The notes below the pieces were generated by a model. The model saw only the letters and a list, made by a program, of their open reading frames with translations. It was not told the DNA's origin and made no database searches. The position numbers were made by a program, and so were the translations under genes. A DNA stretch of 64,000 bases, from contig OY760427.1 of the NCBI GenBank assembly GCA_963663495.1, positions 558,001 through 622,000 of the forward strand. The letters are read 5' to 3'. Shown piece by piece: positions 8,599-17,783 of the stretch (position 1 is its first letter; each line of letters starts with the position of its first letter). This DNA comes from G963663495 sp963663495 (lineage in GTDB: Bacteria; Bacteroidota; Rhodothermia; Rhodothermales; Bin80).

Positions 8599-9891
8599 TT
8601 ACGTTTCCGACTTGGTCCTGTAGTTCCATTTGGTTGCCAGAAGTGTTCCGGAAATCAGCGCAACAACGACAAACAGGTAAAACATACTATTCCACCCAAA
8701 CTGGTCGGCGACAAATGCCACTAGAAGTGGAGAAACCAACTGACCGCAGGACCCCATGCCGTTGATGAGACCTGCCGCCGTTGCCGCACCGCGCTGTTTT
8801 CCAATGTCCATGGCTGCCGCACCGGACATCAACGCGTCTGGCCCAAAGGTCATAATTCCGATAATGCCTATGCTAACGGCATTGGCCCAGATGCCGAGCT
8901 CTGACAAAGTGGGATGCAGCAGCAGCGACAGCGCTAGTCCATATAGCATCAGCGCACCTACCGGGAACCGGCGTGCCTGGAAGAGCTTGTCGGATGCGTA
9001 TCCTGCCAATAGTACACCCAATACACCCATCAATTCATACACGGACGATGTATACCCTGCAGTTCTGTCTGTATAGTCGAGCGCCTCAGTCATATACAAT
9101 GGAAGCCAGAACAAAAAAGCGTAGCGCGTCAACTTCGTGAAGAAATACATGGCTCCCGTGACCCATAAAGCGGAGTCGGCCAGCACACTTCGCAGCGCCG
9201 AATTGCCTTTCCATATGGACTGGCTCGCAGCCGCAATAGAATCTCCCTGCTCCAGAAGGTCCGGCAAGCCTACATCAGAGGGGCGGTTGCGCACCAGAAC
9301 CGCATAGACTATGCCAATGATCGTCAGCAATATCGCTGGGGCCCAAAAGGCCCTCCGCCATCCCAAGTCGGCCAGGAATGTGTCTGAGGTAGCGCAGTAT
9401 GTGGCAAACACCGTGGCAGCAAAGCCTCCGACCACATAGCATGTACACCACCATCCCATCACCACGCCCCTTTCCTCGTGCCGAAACCATGCTGCCATGT
9501 TCTTGATGAGTCCCGACCAGCCGGTCGACTGACCGTAGCCGTTACTCCACATCATCACCATAAACAGAAACACGGATGCTCCAAGCCCCATGGTGATGTT
9601 CGAGACCACGGAGACTAGTAGACCAGTAGCCACGATGTACCGGGACCCGTAGCGATCACTAAGGAGGCCGTTTGCGAATTGTCCCAGCATATAGATCAGG
9701 CTGTACCCCGTAAGAATCCAAGCCAGATCGGTCTTGGTAAAGCCCAGTTCGCTTGTCAGGAGTGGCATAACCACGCTGAAATTCTTGCGGCACAAATAGA
9801 AGCCGGCATACGACAGCCAAGTTACCGCGAAAATCCGGTAACGCCACGCGACAAAAGGGGAGGCATCGGCAGCGCGCGGTATCATTCTCAT
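8599..9891 (-). CDS. MFS transporter of the organophosphate:phosphate antiporter type
   Basis: A 430-residue, 12-helix inner-membrane carrier. The N-terminal block LSYAGFYLCRKNFSVVMPLL is characteristic of the GlpT/UhpT/PgtP (OPA) branch, which exchanges phosphate for phosphorylated compounds and also carries phosphonates such as fosfomycin. It starts at ATG 9891, 12 bases after the stop of the class III aminotransferase gene, so the two are probably co-transcribed. Given that neighbour and the FAD oxidoreductase stump beyond it, uptake of an aminophosphonate or related organophosphate is likely; the substrate is an inference. The stop lies 13 bases from group II intron debris. Confidence 0.8.
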   Translation of the reverse strand: MRMIPRAADASPFVAWRYRIFAVTWLSYAGFYLCRKNFSVVMPLLTSELGFTKTDLAWILTGYSLIYMLGQFANGLLSDRYGSRYIVATGLLVSVVSNITMGLGASVFLFMVMMWSNGYGQSTGWSGLIKNMAAWFRHEERGVVMGWWCTCYVVGGFAATVFATYCATSDTFLADLGWRRAFWAPAILLTIIGIVYAVLVRNRPSDVGLPDLLEQGDSIAAASQSIWKGNSALRSVLADSALWVTGAMYFFTKLTRYAFLFWLPLYMTEALDYTDRTAGYTSSVYELMGVLGVLLAGYASDKLFQARRFPVGALMLYGLALSLLLHPTLSELGIWANAVSIGIIGIMTFGPDALMSGAAAMDIGKQRGAATAAGLINGMGSCGQLVSPLLVAFVADQFGWNSMFYLFVVVALISGTLLATKWNYRTKSET

Positions 9892-9903
9892 TTCAGCTAG
9901 GGA

Positions 9904-11193
9904 TCAGGGTGTGGGGAAGACTACACCGAGAGCGTCGTCAAAGCGATTCAAAAACTCGTCGCAGATGGCTTCATCATGGGCCAAAGAAAGGTAAAGCTTC
10001 GTACCCATGGGATTGAGGAAGACGCCTCGTTCAAACAGACCTAGCATGATGGCCCGGTTTGCCTGTACGTTCCCTCGCTGCGTAGCGCGGTAGTCCAGCA
10101 CCGGCTGCTCTTCGGAGGTGAACACGACCTGGGCAAGCGGCCCGTCTCCGATTACCTGCCCGTCGACGGTTCGCGCCCGAAGGACGCGGCGGATACCGTT
10201 GCGAAGATATGCCCCGATCTCGTGTAAATGTTTGTACACGCCTGCTTCCCGAAAGATCATCAGGGCAGCGTCTGCGGCAGTTGTAGAGACGGGGTTGCCG
10301 CCCAGCGATGATGCAGTCCAGACGTAGGATGGCATTGCCATGCAATCCTCTCGCACGAGATCCATGATGTCCGCGCGACCACCATAGACGCCAATCGGAA
10401 AGCCGCCGCCGAGGGCCTTTCCGTACGCCACCATATCAGGAACAACGCCATAGTACTCCTGCGCCCCGCCGTAGGCGAGGCGAAAACCCGTCACCACCTC
10501 GTCAAAGATCAGCAGAATACCGAGGGCGGCCGTTATCGCTCGCAGCCCTTCCAGGAAACCCGCCACCGGCGGCAAGCAGCGATGAAGCGGTTCAACGATA
10601 ACCGCTGCCAACTCGGGGCCATGCTCTTCAATAATCCTCAGGGTCGTTTCCAAATCATTGTACGGTGCAATCAGCACATGATCACGCACAAGGTGGGCTA
10701 TGCCAGCTGAGGAAGGCTCCGGGATCGGGAAGTCATAAAGGCGACGAGGAAACAGGCTTGTCACCCCCACTTCATTGGCTCCATGGTAAGCCCCCTCAAA
10801 CTTAAGGACGCGGGAGCATCCGGTGAAGGCTCGCGCCAGCCGCAGGCTGTACATGGTAGCCTCGGTACCGGAGGCACAGTATCGAAGCCGTTCGCACGCC
10901 GGGCTAATGCGAATAATCTCTTCCGCCAACGAGAGGGATGCTTCAGTCACATACGCATAATTCGTACCCCGGGATAGTTGACGTGACACGGCCTCGGTCA
11001 CCTCAGGATGCGCATGTCCCACAAGACAGGATCCCCACCCCATGGAGAAATCAATGAAGTGCCTGGATTCGGTATCCCAAAGCTCGCAGCCCTCCCCGCG
11101 TGCTATCACGATTGCCAGGGAGGGCGGTAGATTGAACTCGCCGTTCGAACCCGCAGGAAAGGCAGCCAGAGAGCGTTCCGCATCGCGTCGCAT
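9904..11193 (-). CDS. Class III aminotransferase, glutamate-1-semialdehyde-aminomutase-like
   Basis: A PLP enzyme of fold type I, about 430 residues, full length. Seen: the PLP phosphate-binding region around CASGTEATMYSLRLAR, the cofactor aspartate in IFDEVVTGFR and the Schiff-base lysine in YGKALGGGFPIG. The family includes HemL-like aminomutases and many amine transaminases. The operon partners (an OPA-type transporter and a fragment of the FAD oxidoreductase family linked with aminophosphonates) point to catabolism of an aminophosphonate rather than haem synthesis. ATG at 11193 was taken; a GTG one codon upstream is possible. No convincing ribosome binding site is seen. Confidence 0.75.
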   Translation of the reverse strand: MRRDAERSLAAFPAGSNGEFNLPPSLAIVIARGEGCELWDTESRHFIDFSMGWGSCLVGHAHPEVTEAVSRQLSRGTNYAYVTEASLSLAEEIIRISPACERLRYCASGTEATMYSLRLARAFTGCSRVLKFEGAYHGANEVGVTSLFPRRLYDFPIPEPSSAGIAHLVRDHVLIAPYNDLETTLRIIEEHGPELAAVIVEPLHRCLPPVAGFLEGLRAITAALGILLIFDEVVTGFRLAYGGAQEYYGVVPDMVAYGKALGGGFPIGVYGGRADIMDLVREDCMAMPSYVWTASSLGGNPVSTTAADAALMIFREAGVYKHLHEIGAYLRNGIRRVLRARTVDGQVIGDGPLAQVVFTSEEQPVLDYRATQRGNVQANRAIMLGLFERGVFLNPMGTKLYLSLAHDEAICDEFLNRFDDALGVVFPTP

Positions 11194-11263
11194 CACAGTC
11201 GGCGGGATTCAGTTAAGTCATCCGGGTTACATATGAGGCAAAAGCACCCTGGGAGCCTCGGAG

Positions 11264-11659
11264 TTACGCTAACCACAGAGTTCGCTTCCAGCCCTCCAGT
11301 ACGTCCTGTGCGAGCCCGAAACTTGCAGACATTCCCATACCACCCAAGCCGCCGATAACATAAATACTTGGCTGAGGTTCGGACAGATAAACCGGGCGCA
11401 ACGGGTGCTTCGCATATACCCCGTGCCACCGCCGCCCAATGGCCAACGTAGGAGGTGCGAGGAATGTTCGTACATGCCGTAGTACCAGAGCATCAATCTC
11501 GGGTCGGTCAGACTTGTTCGGCAACGTACTATATTCGTGGGAATCACCCAATATCAGCTCACCGAGACCATTCTGAGCGGATCCGTACGGTGAAGTACAT
11601 GGTAAAGCGGGCTTAGCATTGGTCTGCGTAGTCCGCTTGTAGAGCTTAGTGCAAGGTGA
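11264..11659 (-). pseudogene. FAD-dependent oxidoreductase of the aminophosphonate-linked TIGR03364 type, C-terminal remnant
   Basis: The reading frame ending at 11264 gives QNGLGELILGDSHEYS, RRWHGVYAKH and GGLGGMGMSASFGLAQ. These match the substrate/FAD-cap and C-terminal blocks of the DAO-type oxidoreductases (TIGR03364) that occur with phosphonate genes. About 115 recognisable residues remain of roughly 370-380; the N-terminal GxGxxG FAD-binding part is missing. Upstream of about 11615 the family resemblance ends, and IS66-associated sequence follows. It lies directly upstream of the aminotransferase on the same strand, so it was probably the first gene of that operon. Truncated by the mobile DNA to its right. 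Confidence 0.65.
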
Positions 11660-11824
11660 TTATACGCCGGGTTCGGGGTGCCGATATGGGAATGACGGAG
11701 TGGTGTGCAGCTTATCGTCCAGGCGCCTGAATGCAGTCAGCAATCAGCGCCTTTTGGGGCAAAAAACATGGGTTTTGGGATAGAAGAATCGGAACATTGT
11801 GGAGGGCGCACATGCACATGAATT

Positions 11825-12442
11825 ATGCGGCCCAAGGCATCTTTCTCCCCCTCTTCTCCTGCCGGTGAAGCCCTTTTTCAGAGGCTAAGAAACCGAGAGG
11901 CTAAGAACAAGGATCTGCGAAAACAGGTCCGTCGCTTGGAGAAAAAAGCAGATCGTCTATCCAAGGAAAACGCGGATCAGGCTGCGAAGATTAGCCATCT
12001 GGAAGACAGGTTGGAACAAGCGTATCGCCTACTCTCTGGCAAGAAGAGTGAGCGTTACACGCCGGCGGACGATGCGCAGCAAGGCCGGTTGTCTGGAGAG
12101 GAACCAGTAGCTGTTGAGCCCGAGGAGGAGCCGGACGAGTATGTCCTGGTAAAGCGCAAGCGGCCTGGGAAGAAGCCGGTGCGTCGGCCGATTCCGGACC
12201 ATCTGCCCAGAGAGGTGATCCGCCTTGAGCCGGAGGGCAGCACCGCGGGTATGAAGTACCTCGGCGAGGAAGTAACGGAGTACCTGGAATATGTGCCGAG
12301 CTTCACGAGGGTAGTACAGATTGTGCGGCCGAAGTACGTTGTCTGCAAGGAGCCTCGCAAGGGGGTGGTCATAGCGCCGTTGCCGAAGCGTGTCATACCG
12401 AAGGGGAAGGCGGGTCCGGGGTTGTTGGCGTATTGGCGGTAG
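11825..12442 (+). CDS. IS66 family transposase (TnpC), N-terminal part
   Basis: The coiled-coil N-terminus (heptads from about residue 15 to 75), then LSGKKSERY, a signature of IS66 TnpC, the proline/lysine-rich linker and PKYVVCKEPRKG before the frame ends at 12442. The rest continues in another frame from 12433, so a one-base frameshift near 12425-12433 splits the gene. Programmed frameshifting is not usual for IS66 tnpC, so it is probably inactivated. No tnpA or tnpB of the IS66 type is present alongside it. Confidence 0.8.
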   Translation: MRPKASFSPSSPAGEALFQRLRNREAKNKDLRKQVRRLEKKADRLSKENADQAAKISHLEDRLEQAYRLLSGKKSERYTPADDAQQGRLSGEEPVAVEPEEEPDEYVLVKRKRPGKKPVRRPIPDHLPREVIRLEPEGSTAGMKYLGEEVTEYLEYVPSFTRVVQIVRPKYVVCKEPRKGVVIAPLPKRVIPKGKAGPGLLAYWR

Positions 12443-13326
12443 CCAAATATGTGGATCATATGCCGCTATACCGGCTGCGGAAGAAGTTTCAGCGCCATAG
12501 CGGGAAGCTATCGGCTGCTACAATGGGGGATTGGATTGCGAAGGTAGCGACGACGTATCTGGGTCCGTTAGGGGATGCGTTGCGTAAGGAGGTGCTTCGT
12601 AGCGGGTATCTGCAGGTGGATGAGACAATGTTCCCGGTGCAAAAGCCGAAGAAGAAAGGGAAGAAAAACGAAGGAAAGGCGCATCGCGGCTATCTTTGGG
12701 TATACCTGGCACCGCGGGCGAAGGTGGTGATGATGGATTACAGCCCGAGCCGTGGGCGCGCTGGACCGTGGGAATTATTGTGCGGATATACAGGGGCGAT
12801 GCAAACCGACGGGTATGTGGTGTACGATGCGTTCGGTACGCGGGGCGGGATAACGCTGTTTGGATGTATGGCGCATGCGCGTTGCAAGTTTTATGACTGC
12901 AGGAAAAAGGAGCCCAAGAAGGTGCGCCATGTAATGGAGGAAATCCGGCAGTTTTATGCGATAGAGCGTGGGTTGCGTAAGGAGGGAGCTGGTCCGGCTC
13001 GGCGTGTGGAGGTACGACAGGAGGAGGCACGGCCGGTGCTGGAGAAGTTGAAGCCATGGCTTGAGGAGCGTGAGCACCGGCCGAGTGCGGGATGGGATGA
13101 GGCCGTGGGGTACATGCTCAACAGGTGGGAGAAGCTGGCTTGTTACCTGGAAGACGGGAAGGTTGAGATCGATAACAATCTGGTCGAGAACCAGATGCGG
13201 GCGATTGCGCTTGGTCGAAAAAACCATCTGTTTGCGGGATCGCATGCGGCAGCGCAGCGGTCCGCAGTACTGTACGCTCTTTTTGCCACATGCAAGCTGC
13301 AATCGGTAAACCCGATTGAATGGCTT
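12433..13326 (+). pseudogene. IS66 family transposase (TnpC), catalytic part, cut by an IS256-like element
   Basis: Contains AKYVDHMPLYR, the DDE core starting at GYLQVDETMF, the GCMAHARCKFYD block and DNNLVENQMRAIALGRKNHLFAGS with the catalytic glutamate. The sequence is IS66-like up to PIEWL and then continues into the foreign sequence GGVPFLVG*, because another element begins at 13327. The missing C-terminus (EWLTDVLRSLP...) lies 18.5 kb away at 31795-31920, and both pieces carry the 9-bp sequence GAATGGCTT at the break. Confidence 0.85.
13318..13326 (+). repeat. Target site duplication GAATGGCTT (left half)
   Basis: Nine bases of IS66 coding sequence directly before the terminal inverted repeat GGCGGCGTGCCATTCC. 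The same nine bases follow the opposite terminus at 31795-31803, where the IS66 gene resumes. Confidence 0.85.
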
Positions 13327-13875
13327 GGCGGCGTGCCATTCCTTGTTGGCTGAAAATTCGGTCGGTGCCGGCTGGAGCGGCTATAATGTACAGATTCTGC
13401 GCTCATCCTGAAACCCCTGATTGTAGTTCTGATCAAAGAATTATGAACTTTCGCAGCGGTTATCAAGCCCGCAAGTATCTGCCGCGTGATTTACGGTGTC
13501 GTTGCCGTGTTGCAGGCAGATTCAGGCGCGTTTTTCCTTACTGAACAGCCTATATGAGCCCTTTTTGCACGCGCTGACACCGCGGTAGCGGCTTCAAGCG
13601 TACCATCTGCAGGTATGCTAACCTTCCACGCGGGTGTAACGACCTAAACGCGCCAATCCTATCATCCAATACCGCACGCATCGTACCACGATCGAACTCC
13701 TGTTCCGGCAGTAGGCAGTCTTATTGGCAGGACTGATCACGGTACGCGTGATTTACGGCCTCGTTGGCGCGTTTTCGGCGGTTTTGGGTGCTATTCAGTC
13801 CGGTGAACATCTGAGAACAGCCCTTTTGGGCGCTCCGATACGGCTTTGGCTGGGGCATGCGTGTTCTCCGCTCAT
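13327..13875 (+). mobile_element. Left end of the two-gene IS256-like element R (non-coding part only)
   Basis: About 549 bases nearly identical to 27691-28239, beginning with the terminal inverted repeat GGCGGCGTGCCATTCC. It contains two copies of a recurring motif (CGCGTGATTTACGG, at 13483 and 13745) and no gene. It breaks off at 13875, where an IS1380-like element starts with CCTCCC. It is the left stump of the element that is complete at 27691-31794. Confidence 0.85.
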
Positions 13876-13958
13876 CCTCCCTTATTCATGAGGGAGTTAA
13901 GTGGCGGGGAATCGTCGTTTGATATTATGGTGTAATATGTTGACTATACACGGTTTGA

Positions 13959-15539
13959 ATGGGATCCTGTGCGACGCTCAAACGTTCAGAAACCCCAATA
14001 CCCATTCACCCTGTAAAACACCCGATGCAAGATCCCAAATCCAACCTTCTGTTCGCTTGCCAGTTCAATAAATCCGTCAAAGTTGTACGCTCCAAGACCG
14101 ATAATCTAACATCGGATGCCGGCGTCATTCCTATGCGCCTGCTCATGGTGATCAGCACCTTGGCATGCCGACTCGCTTCCGTGCTTAAGGACAATCGGTC
14201 CCAAGCTCGGATTACGCATAGCCTTGAGGAGTTAGTGCGGCAGTACCTGCTGCAACATGTGCAGGGGTGGGGACGTCAGTCAGATGCGGACAAGCTTCGA
14301 AGGGACCCCGCCATGCGCGTGGCCACTTCTTCCAAAAGGGGTATGGAGGCTTTACAGGACGATAGGTCCCTGGCATCCCAGCCAACCATGTCTCGCTTCG
14401 TGCACATGTTGGCCGGGAAAAAGAATTTCAAGAAGTTGCGCCTTTTTGTAGAGACATTCGCCATGGAGCACCTGCTGCAGCGTGGTGGCGGGAAGCGCCG
14501 CCCCGAGGTGGTCTTTGATGTGGACGGTGTACCGGTAGATACGCATGGCAAGCAGCAGGGCAGCAAGTGGAACGGATATTACAAGCGCACCATCTTTCTG
14601 CCCCTTGTCGCCATATGCGGTGAGTCGGGCGACATGTTGGGGGCGGAATTGCGAGGGGGCACGCAGAATGTGGTGAAGGACTGCTACGGTTTCATTCGAC
14701 GCATTGGGCTGGCATTGCGTGAACATGTGGCCGACAAGGTCATTGTCCGATTGGACGCAGGCTTCAACAGTGGCGAATTATGTGATAAGCTGGAGAGCGA
14801 CCGTATCGGCTACGTGATGCGTCTGAAAGGGAACGATGTGATTGACGGGCTTGCGGCGCCTCATTTGGAGGGTGATCAGCCGTCGGACGAATGCTACCAC
14901 GAACTGCGCTACCGTGCAAAGTGCTGGTCCGTAGAGCGTCGTGTGGTGCTCGTGGTTGTTCCGGTGCCGGGAGAGCTTTTTCCGCGGCATTTCTATCTGA
15001 TCACCGATCTGGATGTAGAAGCCTATCCGGCAGAGCAGCTTGTGAATCTGTACAGGAAGAGAGGAAAGGCGGAAAAGCACTTCGGGGAGCTGAATGCGGC
15101 TTGCTCCATGGCGCTGTCGTCGGTTCTCCGTCCGAAGACACACTATAAGGGCCGGCCTGTAGTGCGGGTGCCTGATGAGTCGGAACAGGATGGGTCGGAA
15201 CAGGATGGGTCGGAGCAGGATGAGTCGGAACAGGATGAGTCGGAACAGGATGAGTCGGAACAGGATGCCGAGATCCGAGCCGAGAACGAGGTCCTGCTAC
15301 AGGTATACCTTCTAACGTATCAGCTCATGCATGTGGGGCGCTGCCTTATGCGGGAGCCTGACGAATCCCAGATAAGTCTGAGCACCTATCGCGAGCGTGT
15401 ACTCAAGGTGGGGGCCCGCTTCGTACAACACGCGCGCAACATCGTTATCCACATTGCCGCCAGCGCAGATGCTGCATGGGAGCAATTTTGGCGACGTTAT
15501 TGTCAACTCACATGGATCACGCTTCCCATGAAGAGCTAG
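13959..15539 (+). CDS. IS1380-family transposase with a DESEQ repeat tract
   Basis: Catalyses cut-and-paste movement of its element. IS1380 features: NLTSDAGVIPMRLL near residue 50, the ASQPTMSRF block near 140, DDE core residues in FDVDGVPVDT (about 187-189), VRLDAGFNSG (about 266) and KHFGELN (about 365). Length 526 residues; ATG at 14025 (MQDPKS) is an equally plausible start. Residues 406-435 are six tandem copies of a five-residue acidic unit encoded by a 15-bp repeat, an oddity not seen in the partial copies, which do not reach this far. The frame is intact, so this copy could supply activity to the truncated ones. Confidence 0.85.
   Translation: MGSCATLKRSETPIPIHPVKHPMQDPKSNLLFACQFNKSVKVVRSKTDNLTSDAGVIPMRLLMVISTLACRLASVLKDNRSQARITHSLEELVRQYLLQHVQGWGRQSDADKLRRDPAMRVATSSKRGMEALQDDRSLASQPTMSRFVHMLAGKKNFKKLRLFVETFAMEHLLQRGGGKRRPEVVFDVDGVPVDTHGKQQGSKWNGYYKRTIFLPLVAICGESGDMLGAELRGGTQNVVKDCYGFIRRIGLALREHVADKVIVRLDAGFNSGELCDKLESDRIGYVMRLKGNDVIDGLAAPHLEGDQPSDECYHELRYRAKCWSVERRVVLVVVPVPGELFPRHFYLITDLDVEAYPAEQLVNLYRKRGKAEKHFGELNAACSMALSSVLRPKTHYKGRPVVRVPDESEQDGSEQDGSEQDESEQDESEQDESEQDAEIRAENEVLLQVYLLTYQLMHVGRCLMREPDESQISLSTYRERVLKVGARFVQHARNIVIHIAASADAAWEQFWRRYCQLTWITLPMKS
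15174..15263 (+). repeat. 15-bp in-frame tandem repeat, six units
   Basis: GATGAGTCGGAACAG repeated six times with single-base changes (GAG to GGG, GAA to GAG). It encodes Asp-Glu/Gly-Ser-Glu-Gln each time. In-frame, so unit number could change without breaking the transposase. Confidence 0.95.
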
Positions 15540-15842
15540 CTAAGTCATATTTGCGCCTGCGCTTCGACACCGCAGGCGCCCAACGCGGAAAGCGGAAAGA
15601 GAAGGTAGGCAGAGGTGTGTCTACCCGACAGACGTCTTCCCAAAATCTCGGTAATGTGACCGCTATCGAGTCGGGAAAAGGGCCTAAACTGGTGTTTTCA
15701 GCCCCTCTCATGGTCGTCCCTACGCGTGAACAACGCACAATCGGTCCTGCAGGTACCGAAACAGCACTTTTAGACCCGAACAGGGTACATCATGAATATT
15801 GCAGGTTAAATGACCAGCCGTGGTGAGATATGCGGGTTAGGC

Positions 15843-16110
15843 GCGCCACCCACATCGGCGTGAAATACTGGCCCAGAGCGCTCTGGCGTTCGGTATCGAG
15901 AGTGGCCCGGGCGGCCCCTCGGATGACGGCTCCCGCGGCGAGGAGGAGGTCAGCGATTTCGGGCGGTTTGTGGGGGAGCGGGAGCTGGGAGGATGTGGCG
16001 TGTCCGGCAGAGATGCTTCCGTTGATGGCGGCGCTGGGCGTGATGATCTGCAGTCCTGGGTCGGGGGTCAGGGCGGCGTCCGTAAATGGGGTCGTGCTGG
16101 CGTCGGGCAT
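15843..16110 (-). pseudogene. N6-adenine DNA methylase / restriction enzyme, N-terminal fragment
   Basis: The minus-strand frame from ATG 16110 leads into LLAAGAVIRGAARA and then ERQSALGQYFTPMWVARL. GQYFTP followed by VA is the conserved entry to the methyltransferase domain of type I/IIG N6-adenine methylases. The resemblance stops exactly where the IS1380-like terminus begins (15842). Only about 90 residues remain; the catalytic NPPY region is absent. Another sign that this was a restriction/defence neighbourhood before the mobile DNA arrived. Confidence 0.5.
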
Positions 16111-16454
16111 GGATGACGATCTGGGGGTCGAGGACTGATCCCGGGTCCTGAAAAGTATACTGTTCAGTTTTTATTCGCAAGCGTTCGGTCCCGCCTCCCA
16201 CCAGTTCCAGATAGAGGAAGACCGCCCCGGAAGCGAAACAACATCTTTGACTATAGAACAGCGCTCTGAATGTCAACTACGCCTGACTTTATGGAAAGCC
16301 GCGATGATATTTCCATGCCACGGTAGGAGGCGAAACGCGGTCGACGACACCACAGGCGACGAAACCTCTAGTGCTACCGTCCGTTGAGAGGCGCGGGCAA
16401 TACATGCCCGATATATTGTGGAGGGATTGACGTTCGTCCGCAATCCGCTATACC
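16111..16454. other. Stretch without a recognised gene
   Basis: Contains short open frames on both strands but none with recognisable motifs. Presumably the upstream regions of the methylase remnant (minus) and of the metallo-beta-lactamase operon (plus). No clear promoter identified. Confidence 0.5.
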
Positions 16455-16739
16455 ATGGGCGCCGTTGCTTCACCTCCAGAGAAAGGAGTGGTTCTGGATG
16501 TTATGCGCAGACTATCCATCAAGGCCCCCGCGACCACCAGAATACGCTCCGCTCGGACCGCCCATTCGACTACCGATCGAGCGTCAGACCAAGTGTGGAT
16601 CGTTCGTGAATACCCTTATCAACGCCCGTGCTGCCTCGTGTGCCTGACCAGGGTTCGCCCGGTGATGGTTCGCATCACCGCCGACCGATACGGTCGATAC
16701 CTCCTGGAGGCAGCACTCGACCTGGAGTCTCTCTCTTGA
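16455..16739 (+). CDS. Small hypothetical protein overlapping the MBL gene start
   Basis: A 94-codon frame of unknown function whose TGA stop overlaps the TTG start of the downstream hydrolase (TTGA, 16736-16739), an arrangement typical of translational coupling. It has a central CCLVCL stretch, reminiscent of but too short for a zinc knuckle, and no other recognised domain. The start is the ATG at 16455; upstream ribosome-binding signals are weak. Could be a leader gene of the MBL/4-TM set or a chance frame. Confidence 0.35.
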   Translation: MGAVASPPEKGVVLDVMRRLSIKAPATTRIRSARTAHSTTDRASDQVWIVREYPYQRPCCLVCLTRVRPVMVRITADRYGRYLLEAALDLESLS

Positions 16740-17638
16740 CCATCGTGAAATCCCTCGCCGTGGGTAACGGCGACATGTTCTACATCAGGCATGGCTCGGC
16801 CAACTTCACCGTGATCGACTGCTGCCTGCCTGACGACCGCAGCGAAGAGATCCTCGACGAGATTGAGGAGAAACAGAAGGGTACGGTCGGCGGACAAGGG
16901 CGGATCCAGAGGTTCATCTCCACCCACCCGGACCAGGATCACATCTCCGGGCTCAAGCGCTTCGATGACCGGTTCGGTTACGCTAACTTCTACGCTGTGG
17001 AGAACAATGCGACCAAGGGCGACGAGACGGAAGACTTCAAGCGTTACAAGAAGCTTCGAGACAGCGAGAAAGCGTACTTCATCAAGCGGGACATTCGTCG
17101 TCGTTGGCTCAACACGGACGGCGAAGGGCGCGGGTCGTCAGGGATCTTCATGCGCTGGCCTATCGTAACCAACCAACACTACAAGGACGCCCTCGAGCAG
17201 GCGAAAGACGGCGGTAGCCCCAACAACATCTCGCCAATTGTCCGCTACAGCCTCTCAGACGGGGCTGGCGTGATGTGGATGGGCGATCTTGAGACCGATT
17301 TCATGGAGAAGATCAAGGACGCCGTCACCCCCGAGGCCTCGGAAATTCTGTTCGCACCCCATCACGGCCGGAAGAGCGGACGGGTTCCGAAGGCCTGGCT
17401 GGACAAGATCGATCCTACGATCATCGTGGTTGGCGAGGCGCCCTCCTCCGATCTCACCTACTACGACGGGTGGGACACGATAACTCAAAACTCGGCTGGA
17501 GACATTGTTTTCGAGTGCCTGAGCGGTAAGGCACACGTCTTCGTGTCGAAATCGACGTATTCCGTCGACTTCCTCACTAAGGAAAAGGGCGTCGGGAATC
17601 GACATGGCTGCTACTACATCGGGACCTTCTATACGTGA
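16736..17638 (+). CDS. Metallo-beta-lactamase-fold hydrolase, ComEC/Rec2-like
   Basis: About 300 residues with the HxDxDH-type zinc-binding motif as STHPDQDHISGLKRF near residue 65, a second metal region in GVMWMGDLE and a C-terminal PHHGR. This is the arrangement of the soluble ComEC/Rec2-like MBL domain, which hydrolyses phosphodiesters. TTG at 16736 was chosen because CTGGAG lies 7 bases upstream and it overlaps the preceding stop; GTG at 16745 gives a protein starting VKSLAV, resembling the VKFAVL start of the second MBL gene. No signal peptide. It is followed at 145 bases by a membrane protein and then another MBL gene. This set next to methylase and HEPN-like genes suggests a defence or toxin function, but the role is unknown. 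Confidence 0.75.
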   Translation: MTIVKSLAVGNGDMFYIRHGSANFTVIDCCLPDDRSEEILDEIEEKQKGTVGGQGRIQRFISTHPDQDHISGLKRFDDRFGYANFYAVENNATKGDETEDFKRYKKLRDSEKAYFIKRDIRRRWLNTDGEGRGSSGIFMRWPIVTNQHYKDALEQAKDGGSPNNISPIVRYSLSDGAGVMWMGDLETDFMEKIKDAVTPEASEILFAPHHGRKSGRVPKAWLDKIDPTIIVVGEAPSSDLTYYDGWDTITQNSAGDIVFECLSGKAHVFVSKSTYSVDFLTKEKGVGNRHGCYYIGTFYT

Positions 17639-17783
17639 TGCTTAGGAGAGGCGAGGCTCGCGCGAATCACGGCGCCACCCGAGAATCCGAGAGTAGGATC
17701 GAAGCACCGGGGCGCCATTCGTGTTCGAGGTCCAGCAACCTGCCATGGCAGGTGGACTCCGCAGACGCCATCAGGAGATGGGT

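Larger units (their letters stand above)
13876..15842 (+). mobile_element. IS1380-like insertion sequence, complete copy
   Basis: Begins CCTCCC at 13876, the end shared with the fragments at 1-458 and 4384-5044. The right end is placed at the sequence read on the minus strand as CTAACCCGCATATCTCACC, because it interrupts a methylase gene there and the same terminal sequence occurs at 63436-63455 next to another IS1380 transposase. The right boundary is an inference. No target duplication was identified. Bases 15553-15579 form a strong hairpin (GCGCCTGC pairing with GCAGGCGC) just after the transposase. Confidence 0.65.
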
